This document shows, in pieces, positions 1-8,705 of a stretch of 40,603 nt of DNA (positions are counted from its first letter, which is position 1; the number at the start of each line of letters is the position of its first letter). Under the pieces are notes generated by a model. That model was not told the DNA's origin. It ran no database searches and saw nothing but the letters and a program-made list of their open reading frames with translations. Position numbers and translations under genes: made by a program. This stretch comes from Bacteroidales bacterium (GTDB taxonomy: Bacteria; Bacteroidota; Bacteroidia; Bacteroidales; Paludibacteraceae): assembly GCA_015061115.1 (NCBI GenBank), contig SUXE01000024.1, positions 1 to 40,603 of the forward strand, read 5' to 3'.

Positions 1-67
1 TAATAATTTGTGACCTGACCACAAAATCGCTTAAATCAACAATTATTTATTTTCTGCAAATCTAAGG

Positions 68-1621
68 TTATGCATTACGCATTATGAATTCTATTATATC
101 TGATGCGAGGATTGAGGGTTCGCCATATTTGGATGCGGCGACGTCGCCTGCCTTTCCATGAAGGAAAACGCCTAGTTTGGCGGCTTCGTATGGTTCGTAT
201 CCTTGCGACAGGAGCGAAAGGATTATTCCTGTCAACACATCTCCTGAACCTGCTGTGGCCATGCCTGAATTGCCTGTAGGATTGAAAAACAATGTGTTGC
301 CATCTGTGATTGTGGTATACGCTCCTTTCAACACAATAATAATATTATGTGTTTTTGCCATTTCCATCTGTCGGTCGATCATCTCCATACGATTCGTGCA
401 TTTCCCGAAAAGTCGCTGGAATTCGGCGGGATGAGGTGTTATGATTGTAGAAGACGGTAGTTTTTCCATCAATTTGCTGTCGGCAGCAACAATATTCAAC
501 GCATCTGCGTCGAGGAGCAGTGTTTTCTCAGAGGCAGCATTGACTACCATCTCCACTAATGTTTTGGCATCACCTGACGTGCCAAGCCCCGGTCCGACAG
601 CCACAGCATCGGTCGTAGAAAGCAGATGGCTGAGTGAGTCGAGAACATTCGTGTCGACTGCATCATACGTTTTGCATATCGCTTCCGGAAGATAATTGAT
701 GAGATAAGGCTTGACATCTTTATGTGTGAAGACGTAGAGCATTCCCAATCCGCCTCGCATCGCGGCTTTGGATCCCAGCATACAAGCTCCAGGCATCTCC
801 TGACTTCCAGCCACAAACAATCCTTTTCCGAATGTGCCCTTATGTCCATGCTTCGGACGTCGTCTTATATCAAAATCAGAGTGTTGCAACATATTCCCGA
901 CGTCGCCCCTGCCCTCTTTCATCAATCTCATATCAAAATCCACCCAACACATATCGCCGACATAACGCTCGCTCTCTGGCATCAGCGTAGACATCTTCGG
1001 ATATTGCAGACAGATGGTGTGGTCGGCACGGATGATCGAACGGGACAAATCGGAGAGTTCACGATCCTCTCCCATGAGTCCGGACGGAAGATCCACGGAG
1101 ACAAGAATCGAATCCCCACGTCGCTCCCCATTCACAAAATCGATCACATTGCCAAGAAACGAATCCTTATTCACCACCCTGTTGATTCCCGATCCAAGCA
1201 ATCCGTCGATCAGCCAAAGATTCTCTTTCTGCAAAAATGGCCTCATCCTTTCAATATCGTCGACGGAAGAGATCTCATATATATTTATATAATCCTTCAC
1301 ATTGGCATACGCCTGGGCAAAGTCAGCAGTCTGACGGTCGCTCACCTTGATATAGAATACCACGACCTCATAATCAGAGCGTAGCATATCCGCCACACAG
1401 AGAGCGTCTCCACCGTTGTTTCCGCCTGATGCCAGAACGACAAAACTTCGTTTTGGCATTTCAGCGACGTTGCGGTTTGATCTATTCGCCATCAATTCCG
1501 TCAATCTTGAATATAAAGCGGACGAGGCACGACGCATAAGGTCGAAAGATGTGATACCTTCAACGGCAATCTCCTGTGCGTCAAGAGATTTAACTTGGGA
1601 TGCAGAAAATATTGGAATCAT
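68..1621 (-). CDS. nnr: Bifunctional NAD(P)H-hydrate epimerase / ADP-dependent NAD(P)H-hydrate dehydratase
   Basis: Repairs hydrated NADH and NADPH in the cytoplasm: the N-terminal YjeF domain epimerises the R form to the S form, and the C-terminal ribokinase-like domain dehydrates the S form using ADP. The 517-residue length fits the fused enzyme. The N-terminal domain shows GGNNGGD (about 66-72) and GLLGSGIN. The C-terminal domain shows HKGTFGKG, a VGPGLG loop, LDADALN, ITPHPAEF and MATAGSGDVLTG (about 454-465), which contains the catalytic aspartate region. The start at 1621 gives the usual short N-terminus (MIPIFSASQV). It is transcribed alone, divergently from the imelysin cluster, from a TAATTTTG -10-like box just upstream. 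No defect seen. Confidence 0.96.
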   Translation of the reverse strand: MIPIFSASQVKSLDAQEIAVEGITSFDLMRRASSALYSRLTELMANRSNRNVAEMPKRSFVVLASGGNNGGDALCVADMLRSDYEVVVFYIKVSDRQTADFAQAYANVKDYINIYEISSVDDIERMRPFLQKENLWLIDGLLGSGINRVVNKDSFLGNVIDFVNGERRGDSILVSVDLPSGLMGEDRELSDLSRSIIRADHTICLQYPKMSTLMPESERYVGDMCWVDFDMRLMKEGRGDVGNMLQHSDFDIRRRPKHGHKGTFGKGLFVAGSQEMPGACMLGSKAAMRGGLGMLYVFTHKDVKPYLINYLPEAICKTYDAVDTNVLDSLSHLLSTTDAVAVGPGLGTSGDAKTLVEMVVNAASEKTLLLDADALNIVAADSKLMEKLPSSTIITPHPAEFQRLFGKCTNRMEMIDRQMEMAKTHNIIIVLKGAYTTITDGNTLFFNPTGNSGMATAGSGDVLTGIILSLLSQGYEPYEAAKLGVFLHGKAGDVAASKYGEPSILASDIIEFIMRNA

Positions 1622-1641
1622 TTTGATTTATCTATTTCTAA

Positions 1642-1649
1642 CAAAATTA
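1642..1649 (-). promoter_or_regulatory. Bacteroidetes -7 box for nnr
   Basis: On the minus strand this reads TAATTTTG, an exact match to the TAnnTTTG box, 20 nt before the nnr start codon. I see no clear TTTG partner upstream, so this is a half-supported promoter. Confidence 0.5.
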
Positions 1650-1850
1650 CAGTTTTTGTGCAGTCCGACACGCAGATTTTTGCAAAAAAATGTAGGAGAG
1701 ATTTCATTATGTCATCCATTTATTGGTATCACTTTCTTTCCATCCTTCCCACAATACACATTTTTAGGTATTCCCCAACGTCGGCAGATACCAACAATAA
1801 GGTATGCAAAAGATAAAATTTGATAAAAAGAGAATTTAGTAGACGGTGCG

Positions 1851-1866
1851 TACCTATATATAGGTA
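1851..1866. promoter_or_regulatory. Perfect 16-bp palindrome, candidate operator
   Basis: TACCTATATATAGGTA is a perfect inverted repeat. It lies about 35 bp upstream of the -33 element of the imelysin cluster and about 200 bp upstream of nnr on the other strand. A dimeric regulator site is the simplest reading; given the iron-related genes downstream, a metal-responsive regulator is possible, but the sequence is not a classical Fur box and no regulator is encoded nearby. Confidence 0.45.
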
Positions 1867-1901
1867 GTAGCGAACGGTTGATTTTTACCCATTTTTGCGT
1901 A

Positions 1902-1933
1902 TTGATGCAGAGTATTGTTTAGAAGTAATTTTG
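1902..1933 (+). promoter_or_regulatory. Bacteroidetes promoter of the imelysin cluster
   Basis: TTG at 1902-1904, 21 nt, then TAATTTTG at 1926-1933, matching the -33/-7 consensus. It lies 21 nt before the ATG at 1955, and makes any start upstream of 1926 for the porin implausible. Confidence 0.7.
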
Positions 1934-1954
1934 CACCCGAAAAATAGACAAATT

Positions 1955-3247
1955 ATGACACTGAAAAAAACGTTTCTTTTGACAGCAGTAAGCTTGGTTG
2001 CAAGCACTGCTTCAGCACAATGGAACACAGACAGTACCGAGTACGACAGTTTCAAACATTATCGCATAGGCGGATACGGTGAGATGCTCGCCAACTTCAA
2101 GGATTATGGCATCAACCGTTTTAATGGCACAAGCGAGGGGAACAGCAAAGTGAGACGCAATACAATAAGTATCCCACGTATGGTTCTTGCTGGCGACGTC
2201 AAATTCAACGAGAGATTCTGGTTAGGAATGGAGGTCGAGTTTGAATACGGAGGAAGCGGTCAGGTATACGAACTGGAAAATACAGAGAATGGAGAATATG
2301 AGGTGGAGATGGAGAAAGGTGGAGAAGTTGCAGTCGAGCAATTCCATCTGACTTATCATCTTAACAATCATTTCAATATACAGGCTGGTCACATGGTTGT
2401 CCCTGTAGGATTAACCAATTCACACCATGAGCCTATCAACTTTTTCGGCACCGTACGTCCAGAGGGAGAGACAACTATGCTTCCAAGCACATGGCATGAA
2501 ACAGGATTACAGGTGTTTGGTCAGTTTGGACGCAGATGGGCAAGTTTCAGATATCAGGCAATGGTGATCACAGGATTGAATGCCAACGGATTCAACAGAA
2601 ACAACTGGGCAGGAAAGGCCAACCAAGGAATGTTTGAAGGGGACAACTTCACATGTCCGGCATACGCTACTCGATTGGAATACACTGGCATTCCAGGATT
2701 AAGGTTGGGTGCGTCATTATACTATTGTGATGATGTGGCAGCCAACAGTGATAAACCGAACACCTACAATTTCGAAGCTCCGGTGACTATCTGGAACGTG
2801 GATCTCAAATACCGCAACAAGTGGATTGAGACTCGTGCGAATATCCTGCAAGGCAATCTTGGCAACAGTGATTTGCTGAGCTCAAAAAATGTGATGCTAA
2901 GCAACAAATCGCCATACAGCCGTACCGCGCCAATCGCAAGCAAGGCTGTGGATTATGGAGTTGAGTTTGGATTCAGAATGAAGCCGTTGTTCAAGAACAA
3001 CCGCAATCTCGACTTCACTCCGTTTGTGCGTTACGAATATTACAACACTCAAAAGGAGGTGAAAAATGCTGTGGCAGACGACAGATTGGAGACGTCGATG
3101 TGGACTGTAGGCCTCAACTACAAGCCGTTGCCATATCTCGTGGTCAAAGCAGACTACACAAGTCGTAAAATAGGTGATGGCAAATACAACGACGAAAACG
3201 AGTTCGCTATCAGCATTGCTTTCGTCAACTGGTTTTCAAAGAAATAA
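1955..3247 (+). CDS. Outer-membrane porin-like beta-barrel, first gene of the imelysin cluster
   Basis: 430 residues with a signal peptide (residues 1-22, cleavage after ASTASA). The mature protein is rich in alternating aromatic/polar strands such as HYRIGGYGEM, RWASFRYQAMVITG and YLVVKADYTSRKIG, typical of phosphate-selective-porin-like (OprO/OprP-type) barrels. The acidic segment at about 105-122 would be an extracellular loop. The frame is open upstream to 1895, but the promoter at 1902-1933 and the signal peptide fix the start at 1955. The imelysin gene follows after 23 nt, so co-transcription is likely. Inference: it gives the substrate of the downstream system passage through the outer membrane. 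The family-level call is good; the substrate is unknown. Confidence 0.82.
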   Translation: MTLKKTFLLTAVSLVASTASAQWNTDSTEYDSFKHYRIGGYGEMLANFKDYGINRFNGTSEGNSKVRRNTISIPRMVLAGDVKFNERFWLGMEVEFEYGGSGQVYELENTENGEYEVEMEKGGEVAVEQFHLTYHLNNHFNIQAGHMVVPVGLTNSHHEPINFFGTVRPEGETTMLPSTWHETGLQVFGQFGRRWASFRYQAMVITGLNANGFNRNNWAGKANQGMFEGDNFTCPAYATRLEYTGIPGLRLGASLYYCDDVAANSDKPNTYNFEAPVTIWNVDLKYRNKWIETRANILQGNLGNSDLLSSKNVMLSNKSPYSRTAPIASKAVDYGVEFGFRMKPLFKNNRNLDFTPFVRYEYYNTQKEVKNAVADDRLETSMWTVGLNYKPLPYLVVKADYTSRKIGDGKYNDENEFAISIAFVNWFSKK

Positions 3248-3270
3248 AAAAACAATAAAAATAGTATAAT

Positions 3271-4437
3271 ATGAAAAAAGCCGTACTGATTAGTGTTGCC
3301 GCATTGGCAACAATGTTTTTGGGATCATGTAAAGATGACGAACCAGAATCAAATGGTATTCCAGAAGGAACAGCAAACGCAGAGATCAATGAGGATCGCA
3401 CATTAGTCACATCAGAGAATGTAACGAACTGGACACAATATGCAGTGCAGGTGGCAAATCTGTTAGCAAAAGATGCGACGACGTTGAGAAATGCCTGGGT
3501 AACCGACTACAAAGGTTTGGGTTCATACGCAGACCAGTTTAAGAATCCTGGTGCTGGCAAGGACTACACGAGCTACATCGGATGTGCACAACAGATCATC
3601 GAAGGTTGTGCGGATATAGCCAACGAGGTAGGAACAGCCAAGATCGGTGAGCCTCGCGACCTATGGGAAGCTGGCAAATACACAGAAGCTGTATATGCGG
3701 TTGAGAGTTGGTACAGCTACCATTCGATCGACGACTACAGCAACAACATCTTGTCGATCCGCAATGCATTCAATGGCACAACAGATGGCAAGGAGGCAAC
3801 ATCAAGTATCGCTTCATACTTAAAAGCAAAAAACAATGCTTTGTACGAGCAGACTAAGAATGAGATCTCAGCAGCATACAATGCGATCAAGAGTATGGCG
3901 GCACCATTCCGTAGCCATATCGGAAACAGCAGTGTAGTGGATGCACAGAAAGCTTGTGCCACATTGGAGGCGACACTTACCAACAAGGTCAAGCCTGCTT
4001 TGCTTAATGCCACTGAGACTGAGATGGAGCCAATCATCAAGAATTATGTAGACGTGGTGGTTGTGCCTACATACGAATTGTTGGTGACAAGAAACGTCGC
4101 CCTAAACACAGCTGTACGCAATCTTGCCAACAATCCAAGTTCAGCCAACTTTGAGTTGGCAGCCAACGCATGGATGCAGGCTCGTGAGCCATGGGAGATG
4201 AGCGAGGCATTCCTTTTCGGACCAGTTGCAGATCTTGGACTTGACCCTAACATGGACTCATGGCCATTGGACGCAGCCGCTTTGAAAAACATTCTGAACA
4301 ATGGTAATTTCCAAGAGTTGGAATGGGAAGGTGAGTTCGATGAAGAAGACGAGACAATCAGCGCAGCACAGAACGTTCGTGGTTTTCATACTCTTGAGTT
4401 CTTATTGTTCTACATGGGAGAACCAAGAACTTATTAA
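3271..4437 (+). CDS. Imelysin-family (peptidase M75-like) lipoprotein
   Basis: 388 residues. The N-terminus is a lipoprotein signal with lipobox LGSC (Cys20) followed by an acidic linker. The C-terminus carries the imelysin GxHxxE motif as GFHTLE (371-376), embedded in NVRGFHTLEFLLF. Most of the rest is predicted helical, as in imelysin/IrpA-type proteins. Members of the family are linked to iron uptake and are often iron-regulated; peptidase activity is doubtful for most. It sits between a porin and a di-haem lipoprotein, an arrangement that recalls the imelysin/DUF1111 clusters of proteobacteria. Likely anchored in an envelope membrane as a metal- or haem-binding component. Confidence 0.9.
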   Translation: MKKAVLISVAALATMFLGSCKDDEPESNGIPEGTANAEINEDRTLVTSENVTNWTQYAVQVANLLAKDATTLRNAWVTDYKGLGSYADQFKNPGAGKDYTSYIGCAQQIIEGCADIANEVGTAKIGEPRDLWEAGKYTEAVYAVESWYSYHSIDDYSNNILSIRNAFNGTTDGKEATSSIASYLKAKNNALYEQTKNEISAAYNAIKSMAAPFRSHIGNSSVVDAQKACATLEATLTNKVKPALLNATETEMEPIIKNYVDVVVVPTYELLVTRNVALNTAVRNLANNPSSANFELAANAWMQAREPWEMSEAFLFGPVADLGLDPNMDSWPLDAAALKNILNNGNFQELEWEGEFDEEDETISAAQNVRGFHTLEFLLFYMGEPRTY

Positions 4438-4462
4438 TTTTAGTTAATAAAATTACACTTTG

Positions 4463-4490
4463 ATTCCTTGCCTTTTTTAGGGCAAGGAAT
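4463..4490 (+). repeat. Intercistronic perfect 10-bp hairpin
   Basis: Arms ATTCCTTGCC (4463-4472) and GGCAAGGAAT (4481-4490) with an 8-nt loop, located 25 nt after the imelysin stop and 37 nt before the next start. The T-run lies in the loop, not after the stem, so a full terminator is unlikely. It could protect the upstream mRNA end or partly attenuate the downstream genes. Confidence 0.55.
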
Positions 4491-4526
4491 GTGTGTATAT
4501 ACGACAAGCAAAACGAAAACAAGCAA

Positions 4527-6050
4527 ATGATTGCTAATATCTCAAAAAGTAAATATTTCCTTATATCAGCTCTGACTCCCCTTCTGTTGGGATGCGACGA
4601 AGAAATTGACGACATTGATAAAATTGATATACCTGAAGGATATATGCTATCGGCAGGAATCAGCACAGTGTTCAACAATTCAAGTTTCGCATACGACCAG
4701 GATGCCCCATGGGTGGCAGAGAATGTCGCCAACCGTAAACGTTTTACACATGGTGACAAACTTTATGATGACGCACTGACCCAATCATCCGGTTTGGGAC
4801 CAGTGTACGCAGGATATTCATGTGGATCATGCCACAGAAATGCCGGACGAACAAAACCTGCTTTGTGGACCCAGATCAGCCAAGACGCGGATGGCACTCC
4901 TGTGTATGGAAGTGGAGAATACGGTTTTTCAAGCATGCTGGTGTATGTGGCAAGGAAAAACGGTCAATTTTTCCAGAATTACGGACGAGTGCTTCACGAC
5001 CAGAGTATTTATGGAATACAAGCGGAAGGCAAACTGCAATGTCGTTGGCACTACGAAGATTTTGAGTTTCCAGATGGAGAGAAATACCAGTTGGCACGAC
5101 CAGAGTATACCATTACCGATTGGTACGCCAAATATGGTGACACAGATGATCCGATTGATCCCAGCGAACTGTTCTGCAGTGTGAGAATACCGTTAAGACA
5201 TGTGGGAATGGGTCAGATGATGGCTCTCGACAGAGATGAGATCAAACGACTTGCCGCACAAAGCAACTATCCCGAATACGGAATCAGCGGAAGATGTAAT
5301 TATGTGACCGAGCGTGGAGTTTATGACATTGGATTGTCTGGCAACAAGGCCCAGCATCAAGATCTAACTGTGGAACTTGGATTCTCGAGCGACATGGGTG
5401 CGACAAACAGCCGTTATCCGGAAGAGATCTGTGAAGGACAGACGCAGATGAAAGAAGGCAGCATGATGGGTCTGACTTACGACCGTCTTGAAGTCTCCAC
5501 ACAAGATATGGAAGATGTTGATTTTTATATGCAGGGTCTTGGAGTTCCAGCCCGCAGATTAGGCAGCACTACGACAAAAGTGCAATACCAAGGTCGACAG
5601 ATTTCAGAACGTGAATACATCGCCATAGGAGAGGAAAAATTCCATGAGGCAAAATGCCATCTATGTCATGTGACCACCCTGCACACTCGTCCACGGGGAA
5701 CAACTCTTCTGGCAGGCACAGAACTGCCTTGGCTTGGAAAACAAACAATCCATCCATATAGTGATTATCTCCTACATGACATGGGTAGCGAGATTATGGG
5801 CGTAGGCCTCAACGACAACTATCGCAGCGGATTGGCGATGGGCAACGAATGGCGTACGACACCGTTATGGGGTATAGGACTGCAATCGTTGGTCAACAGC
5901 CATACCTACTTCCTTCACGACGGACGTGCCCGCAACCTTCAGGAGGCCATCATGTGGCATGGTGGAGAAGGTTATGTCTCACGTCAGATATTTTCAAAGA
6001 TGAAAAAAGAAGATCGTTTAGCATTAATAAAATTTTTGGAATCATTATGA
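4527..6050 (+). CDS. Di-haem oxidoreductase-like lipoprotein (DUF1111, 'thiol oxidoreductase')
   Basis: 507 residues from the ATG at 4527, which begins a lipoprotein signal ending in LLGC (Cys23); an in-frame ATG at 4491 lies next to the hairpin arm and adds 12 residues unlike a signal peptide. Two c-type haem motifs are visible: CGSCH (99-103) and CHLCH (377-381). The C-terminal FLHDGRARNLQEAI region resembles cytochrome c peroxidase/MauG-like proteins and the DUF1111 (COG3488) family. Family knowledge: COG3488 genes recur beside imelysin genes. Inference: a periplasm-exposed electron-transfer partner, perhaps changing the iron redox state. The stop overlaps the next start (ATGA), so coupled translation is likely. 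Confidence 0.9.
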   Translation: MIANISKSKYFLISALTPLLLGCDEEIDDIDKIDIPEGYMLSAGISTVFNNSSFAYDQDAPWVAENVANRKRFTHGDKLYDDALTQSSGLGPVYAGYSCGSCHRNAGRTKPALWTQISQDADGTPVYGSGEYGFSSMLVYVARKNGQFFQNYGRVLHDQSIYGIQAEGKLQCRWHYEDFEFPDGEKYQLARPEYTITDWYAKYGDTDDPIDPSELFCSVRIPLRHVGMGQMMALDRDEIKRLAAQSNYPEYGISGRCNYVTERGVYDIGLSGNKAQHQDLTVELGFSSDMGATNSRYPEEICEGQTQMKEGSMMGLTYDRLEVSTQDMEDVDFYMQGLGVPARRLGSTTTKVQYQGRQISEREYIAIGEEKFHEAKCHLCHVTTLHTRPRGTTLLAGTELPWLGKQTIHPYSDYLLHDMGSEIMGVGLNDNYRSGLAMGNEWRTTPLWGIGLQSLVNSHTYFLHDGRARNLQEAIMWHGGEGYVSRQIFSKMKKEDRLALIKFLESL

Positions 6051-7309
6051 GAAATATATTCATAGTCTTGATGCTGGGTTGGTCAGCAGCGGCAATGGCT
6101 CAAAGTAATATTGAATTTGAAAAAGCAAATGAAGTATCCACAAGCGACAGTATCGATATGGAAAACGGAGTTATCGGCATCGCAGACAACCGTGGATTCA
6201 CATTAAAAAGCAAGAATGATAATTTTGTGTTCAAACCATACTTGTTTCTACAGACACAGGCAAAATTCAACTGGTACGACAGCGAGGGATTAGACCAAGC
6301 GTACAACCAAGACAATGTGGCGAACAGTGGTTTCGCCATGCCATACGCCATTCTTGGTTTCACAGGAACGACATTCGGACGTGTGGATTATAACCTATGT
6401 ATAAATGCATCCGCGTCGGGCGGAAATATCCTGCAACAAGGATGGGTAGACGCGAAGATAAACGACGCCGCAAGATTCAGAATAGGTAAACTGAAGACTC
6501 CTTTCTTCAGCGCAGTACAGACTACTTTGGGAGAGGCATTGTTCCCTATCCTTCCCGTCTCACTGACATCTACAGTCATCATGCCATACAGTCTCAATTC
6601 GGTATGGCCTACAATCGGCACTGGATTCGATATCGGTATGGAGTTTCACGGCACAGCCCATCTAAAGAAAGAATGGATGATGCACTACGAACTAGGTTTG
6701 TGGAATGGCACAGGCAGCGGAGTGAACACAGCCACAAAGACATTGTCTGACGACAACCATATCCCTTCCCTTCTGTATGCCGGTCGACTCACATTCATGC
6801 CATGGGGAAAAATGCCGAAGACGCAAGGAAACAACCGTATGCTCACTGGCCGACGCATGGAGTTTGGAGTCAGTGCCGGAATCAACGTGGAGAGTGAAAG
6901 CGAGAGCACAAACGACAGTCGTCTTGGAGCAGAATTTTCAATGCTATACAACCGTTGGTTTGTTGGCATCGAAGGTTATTGGATGCACGTTTCATTCACA
7001 GAGCGACAGAAAATCGACGAGGAGTTGGATTACTGGGGAGGATATGCTCAAATCGGATGCTTCTTCAACAGTTCCATCCAAGGAGGTCTACGCTGGGATA
7101 TAATGGACAGAAACGGATCGAGCAAAGATGGATTCCTCAACACCCCTGGAGCTGTGTTGAACTGCTACATCAACAAATATAATCTCAAGATCACCGGCAT
7201 GTACCAGTACACTGGCCGTTGGGGACACAAGACCCAGCTTGACAGAGACAACGACGACCTTGGCATCGCCACACATGGTGCGACGGTACAATTGCAGTAT
7301 AGTTTCTAA
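6047..7309 (+). CDS. Second outer-membrane porin-like beta-barrel of the cluster
   Basis: 420 residues from the ATG at 6047, which overlaps the upstream stop in ATGA and opens a signal peptide ending AAAMAQ. The frame is open further upstream but that part is a shadow of the DUF1111 gene. The mature part is a predicted barrel with Bacteroidetes porin features: FKPYLFLQTQAKF, repeated RxRIGKLKTPF-like strand text, and a terminal aromatic residue (QLQYSF), the usual barrel-assembly signal. It differs clearly from the first barrel of the cluster. Likely an outer-membrane conduit or a sleeve for the cytochrome lipoproteins; the substrate is not visible. Confidence 0.82.
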   Translation: MRNIFIVLMLGWSAAAMAQSNIEFEKANEVSTSDSIDMENGVIGIADNRGFTLKSKNDNFVFKPYLFLQTQAKFNWYDSEGLDQAYNQDNVANSGFAMPYAILGFTGTTFGRVDYNLCINASASGGNILQQGWVDAKINDAARFRIGKLKTPFFSAVQTTLGEALFPILPVSLTSTVIMPYSLNSVWPTIGTGFDIGMEFHGTAHLKKEWMMHYELGLWNGTGSGVNTATKTLSDDNHIPSLLYAGRLTFMPWGKMPKTQGNNRMLTGRRMEFGVSAGINVESESESTNDSRLGAEFSMLYNRWFVGIEGYWMHVSFTERQKIDEELDYWGGYAQIGCFFNSSIQGGLRWDIMDRNGSSKDGFLNTPGAVLNCYINKYNLKITGMYQYTGRWGHKTQLDRDNDDLGIATHGATVQLQYSF

Positions 7310-7384
7310 TCCCGTCGCCAAAAAAGAAGACGAGCGTTAACATAATCAATGGAAATCAATAGGCTATAAATGGTGGTTAATATA

Positions 7385-8125
7385 ATGAAACGAAATTTAT
7401 TCCTGCTTTCATCATTATGTCTCTTGCTGACGGGATGTGATTCGGGCAATATCGACGACGAAGATATTTTCGTCAGAGACAGTGGAAAAGCAGTGAAAGT
7501 CACAGCGACAATCAGTGGCATTGATAAACTGAGCAATAGCTATACAGTTGCGGTTGCTGCTTTTTCCGGCGACAACAAGTATGCGATCACACAACGTGCG
7601 ATACCAGAAAGCATTACGGATGGGCAGTCGATAAGCATCACTCTTGACAATCTATCCAATGAGGTAAGCACCGTAGAACTGGCACTCACCAACAAACTAA
7701 GGAAACGTATTCTAACTCTTGCCAGCATAGACATCAAGGAATTCGAGTCTGGCAAAGACACTATCCGTATGGACTTGGGAAACATTTCCGTCGACGAGAT
7801 CGGATGTATCAAACAAGGCATCTTCAGAGTGTCATGCATCCAGTGTCATGGAGCGAATGGAAGATCAGCAGGCAATCTGAACCTCACAGACGACAATCCT
7901 CCGGCAAATCTTGTGGACGTCGATGCACAGTCGAGTGTGGCAGGACAAGGATATAAGCGTATCGTGAGCGGAAAACCAGAAGAGAGTCTTATGTATAAGA
8001 TCCTTAATCCAGGCGGAGAAAACATACTGCATTATAATCATACAGAAGTATTGTCGTCTCAATTCAAAAACAATCTGACAGAAGTGAAAACGCTTTTGCA
8101 CGACTGGATTGAAGGGCTTCAGTAG
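7385..8125 (+). CDS. Mono-haem cytochrome c-like lipoprotein
   Basis: 246 residues. The start at 7385 opens a lipoprotein signal with lipobox LTGC (Cys18); an ATG 15 nt upstream adds only five residues. Residues 30-140 look like a beta-rich domain without a family I recognise. The C-terminal third holds one c-type haem motif, CIQCHG (151-156), followed by NLNLTDDNPPANLVD and a KPEESLMYKIL segment of the kind seen in cytochrome c domains of the 'planctomycete/Cytochrome_C7' style. It is the last gene of the cluster, 75 nt after the second barrel. Probable electron-carrying envelope protein working with the DUF1111 protein. Confidence 0.83.
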   Translation: MKRNLFLLSSLCLLLTGCDSGNIDDEDIFVRDSGKAVKVTATISGIDKLSNSYTVAVAAFSGDNKYAITQRAIPESITDGQSISITLDNLSNEVSTVELALTNKLRKRILTLASIDIKEFESGKDTIRMDLGNISVDEIGCIKQGIFRVSCIQCHGANGRSAGNLNLTDDNPPANLVDVDAQSSVAGQGYKRIVSGKPEESLMYKILNPGGENILHYNHTEVLSSQFKNNLTEVKTLLHDWIEGLQ

Positions 8126-8181
8126 GCATTCTCTTGTTTCCGCAGACGAGTCTTGTTCATCAAAACGCTCATTTTTGGGTA

Positions 8182-8212
8182 TTGTACAGCCTCATCAATA
8201 GCTGTTACTTTG
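8182..8212 (+). promoter_or_regulatory. Bacteroidetes promoter for the small membrane protein
   Basis: TTG at 8182-8184, 20 nt, then TTACTTTG at 8205-8212, one base off the TAnnTTTG box, 23 nt before the ATG at 8236. It suggests this gene is not merely the tail of the imelysin cluster. Confidence 0.55.
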
Positions 8213-8235
8213 CCGCAAATTTAATGTAATGCGTT

Positions 8236-8625
8236 ATGACAAGAAATATTAAGATTTCTATTCTATGGCTGTTGACAACCTGCGGATTCGCATGTCACTC
8301 CATCTGTGATTTTTTACCAATGTTTTGGGGCAAGAATATGGCTGTAGTAGCCACAGACGGCAACGTCGACCAAGGCATGATAGTGTCTATGATGCTTATT
8401 TCATTCTTTATTCCTGCCTGCGGCATATTATGTGCGATGTGGGAAACGAAAGTGACAAAGATCATAAACGCAGTATTGGCTACAATAATTGCATTGTTCA
8501 ACATTCTCCATGCCACTATGGAATTGCCATCAGACATTGCAGGACAGTATGTCATCATGCCAATGCTGATTGTCATCGGTTTATTGCTGGCTTGGAACAG
8601 TGTAAAATATGTGAAGGAAGATTAG
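8236..8625 (+). CDS. Small four-helix membrane protein of unknown function
   Basis: 129 residues with four predicted membrane helices at about 7-29, 46-66, 72-92 and 103-122. The first helix holds an unusual set of polar residues (CGFACHSICDF) that could bind a metal or line a pore. The last helix is followed by a short charged tail (VKYVKED). I do not recognise the family. It has its own promoter and is separated by 195 nt from the TetR gene. The terminator hairpin at 8753-8782 could end its transcript as well as the leader transcript described below. Confidence 0.7.
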   Translation: MTRNIKISILWLLTTCGFACHSICDFLPMFWGKNMAVVATDGNVDQGMIVSMMLISFFIPACGILCAMWETKVTKIINAVLATIIALFNILHATMELPSDIAGQYVIMPMLIVIGLLLAWNSVKYVKED

Positions 8626-8655
8626 ACATCAATCAGGAATCATCAATTTTAGGCA

Positions 8656-8686
8656 TTGTGCATAGTAAAATGAAGCAATACTTTTG
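8656..8686 (+). promoter_or_regulatory. Bacteroidetes promoter of the TetR-RND operon leader
   Basis: TTG at 8656-8658, 20 nt, then TACTTTTG at 8679-8686, an exact -7 box. Transcription would start near 8691, giving a leader of about 130 nt before the TetR gene, with a strong hairpin in it. Confidence 0.7.
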
Positions 8687-8705
8687 CACTGACAAAACAA
8701 AACGG

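Noticed and set aside
722-1384. Plus-strand open frame of 220 codons inside nnr
   Set aside because: Antisense shadow with no domain features; the minus-strand Nnr motifs are unambiguous.
5849-6046. Upstream extension of the second barrel gene
   Set aside because: The 66 extra codons overlap the DUF1111 gene in another frame and would hide the signal peptide that starts at 6047.
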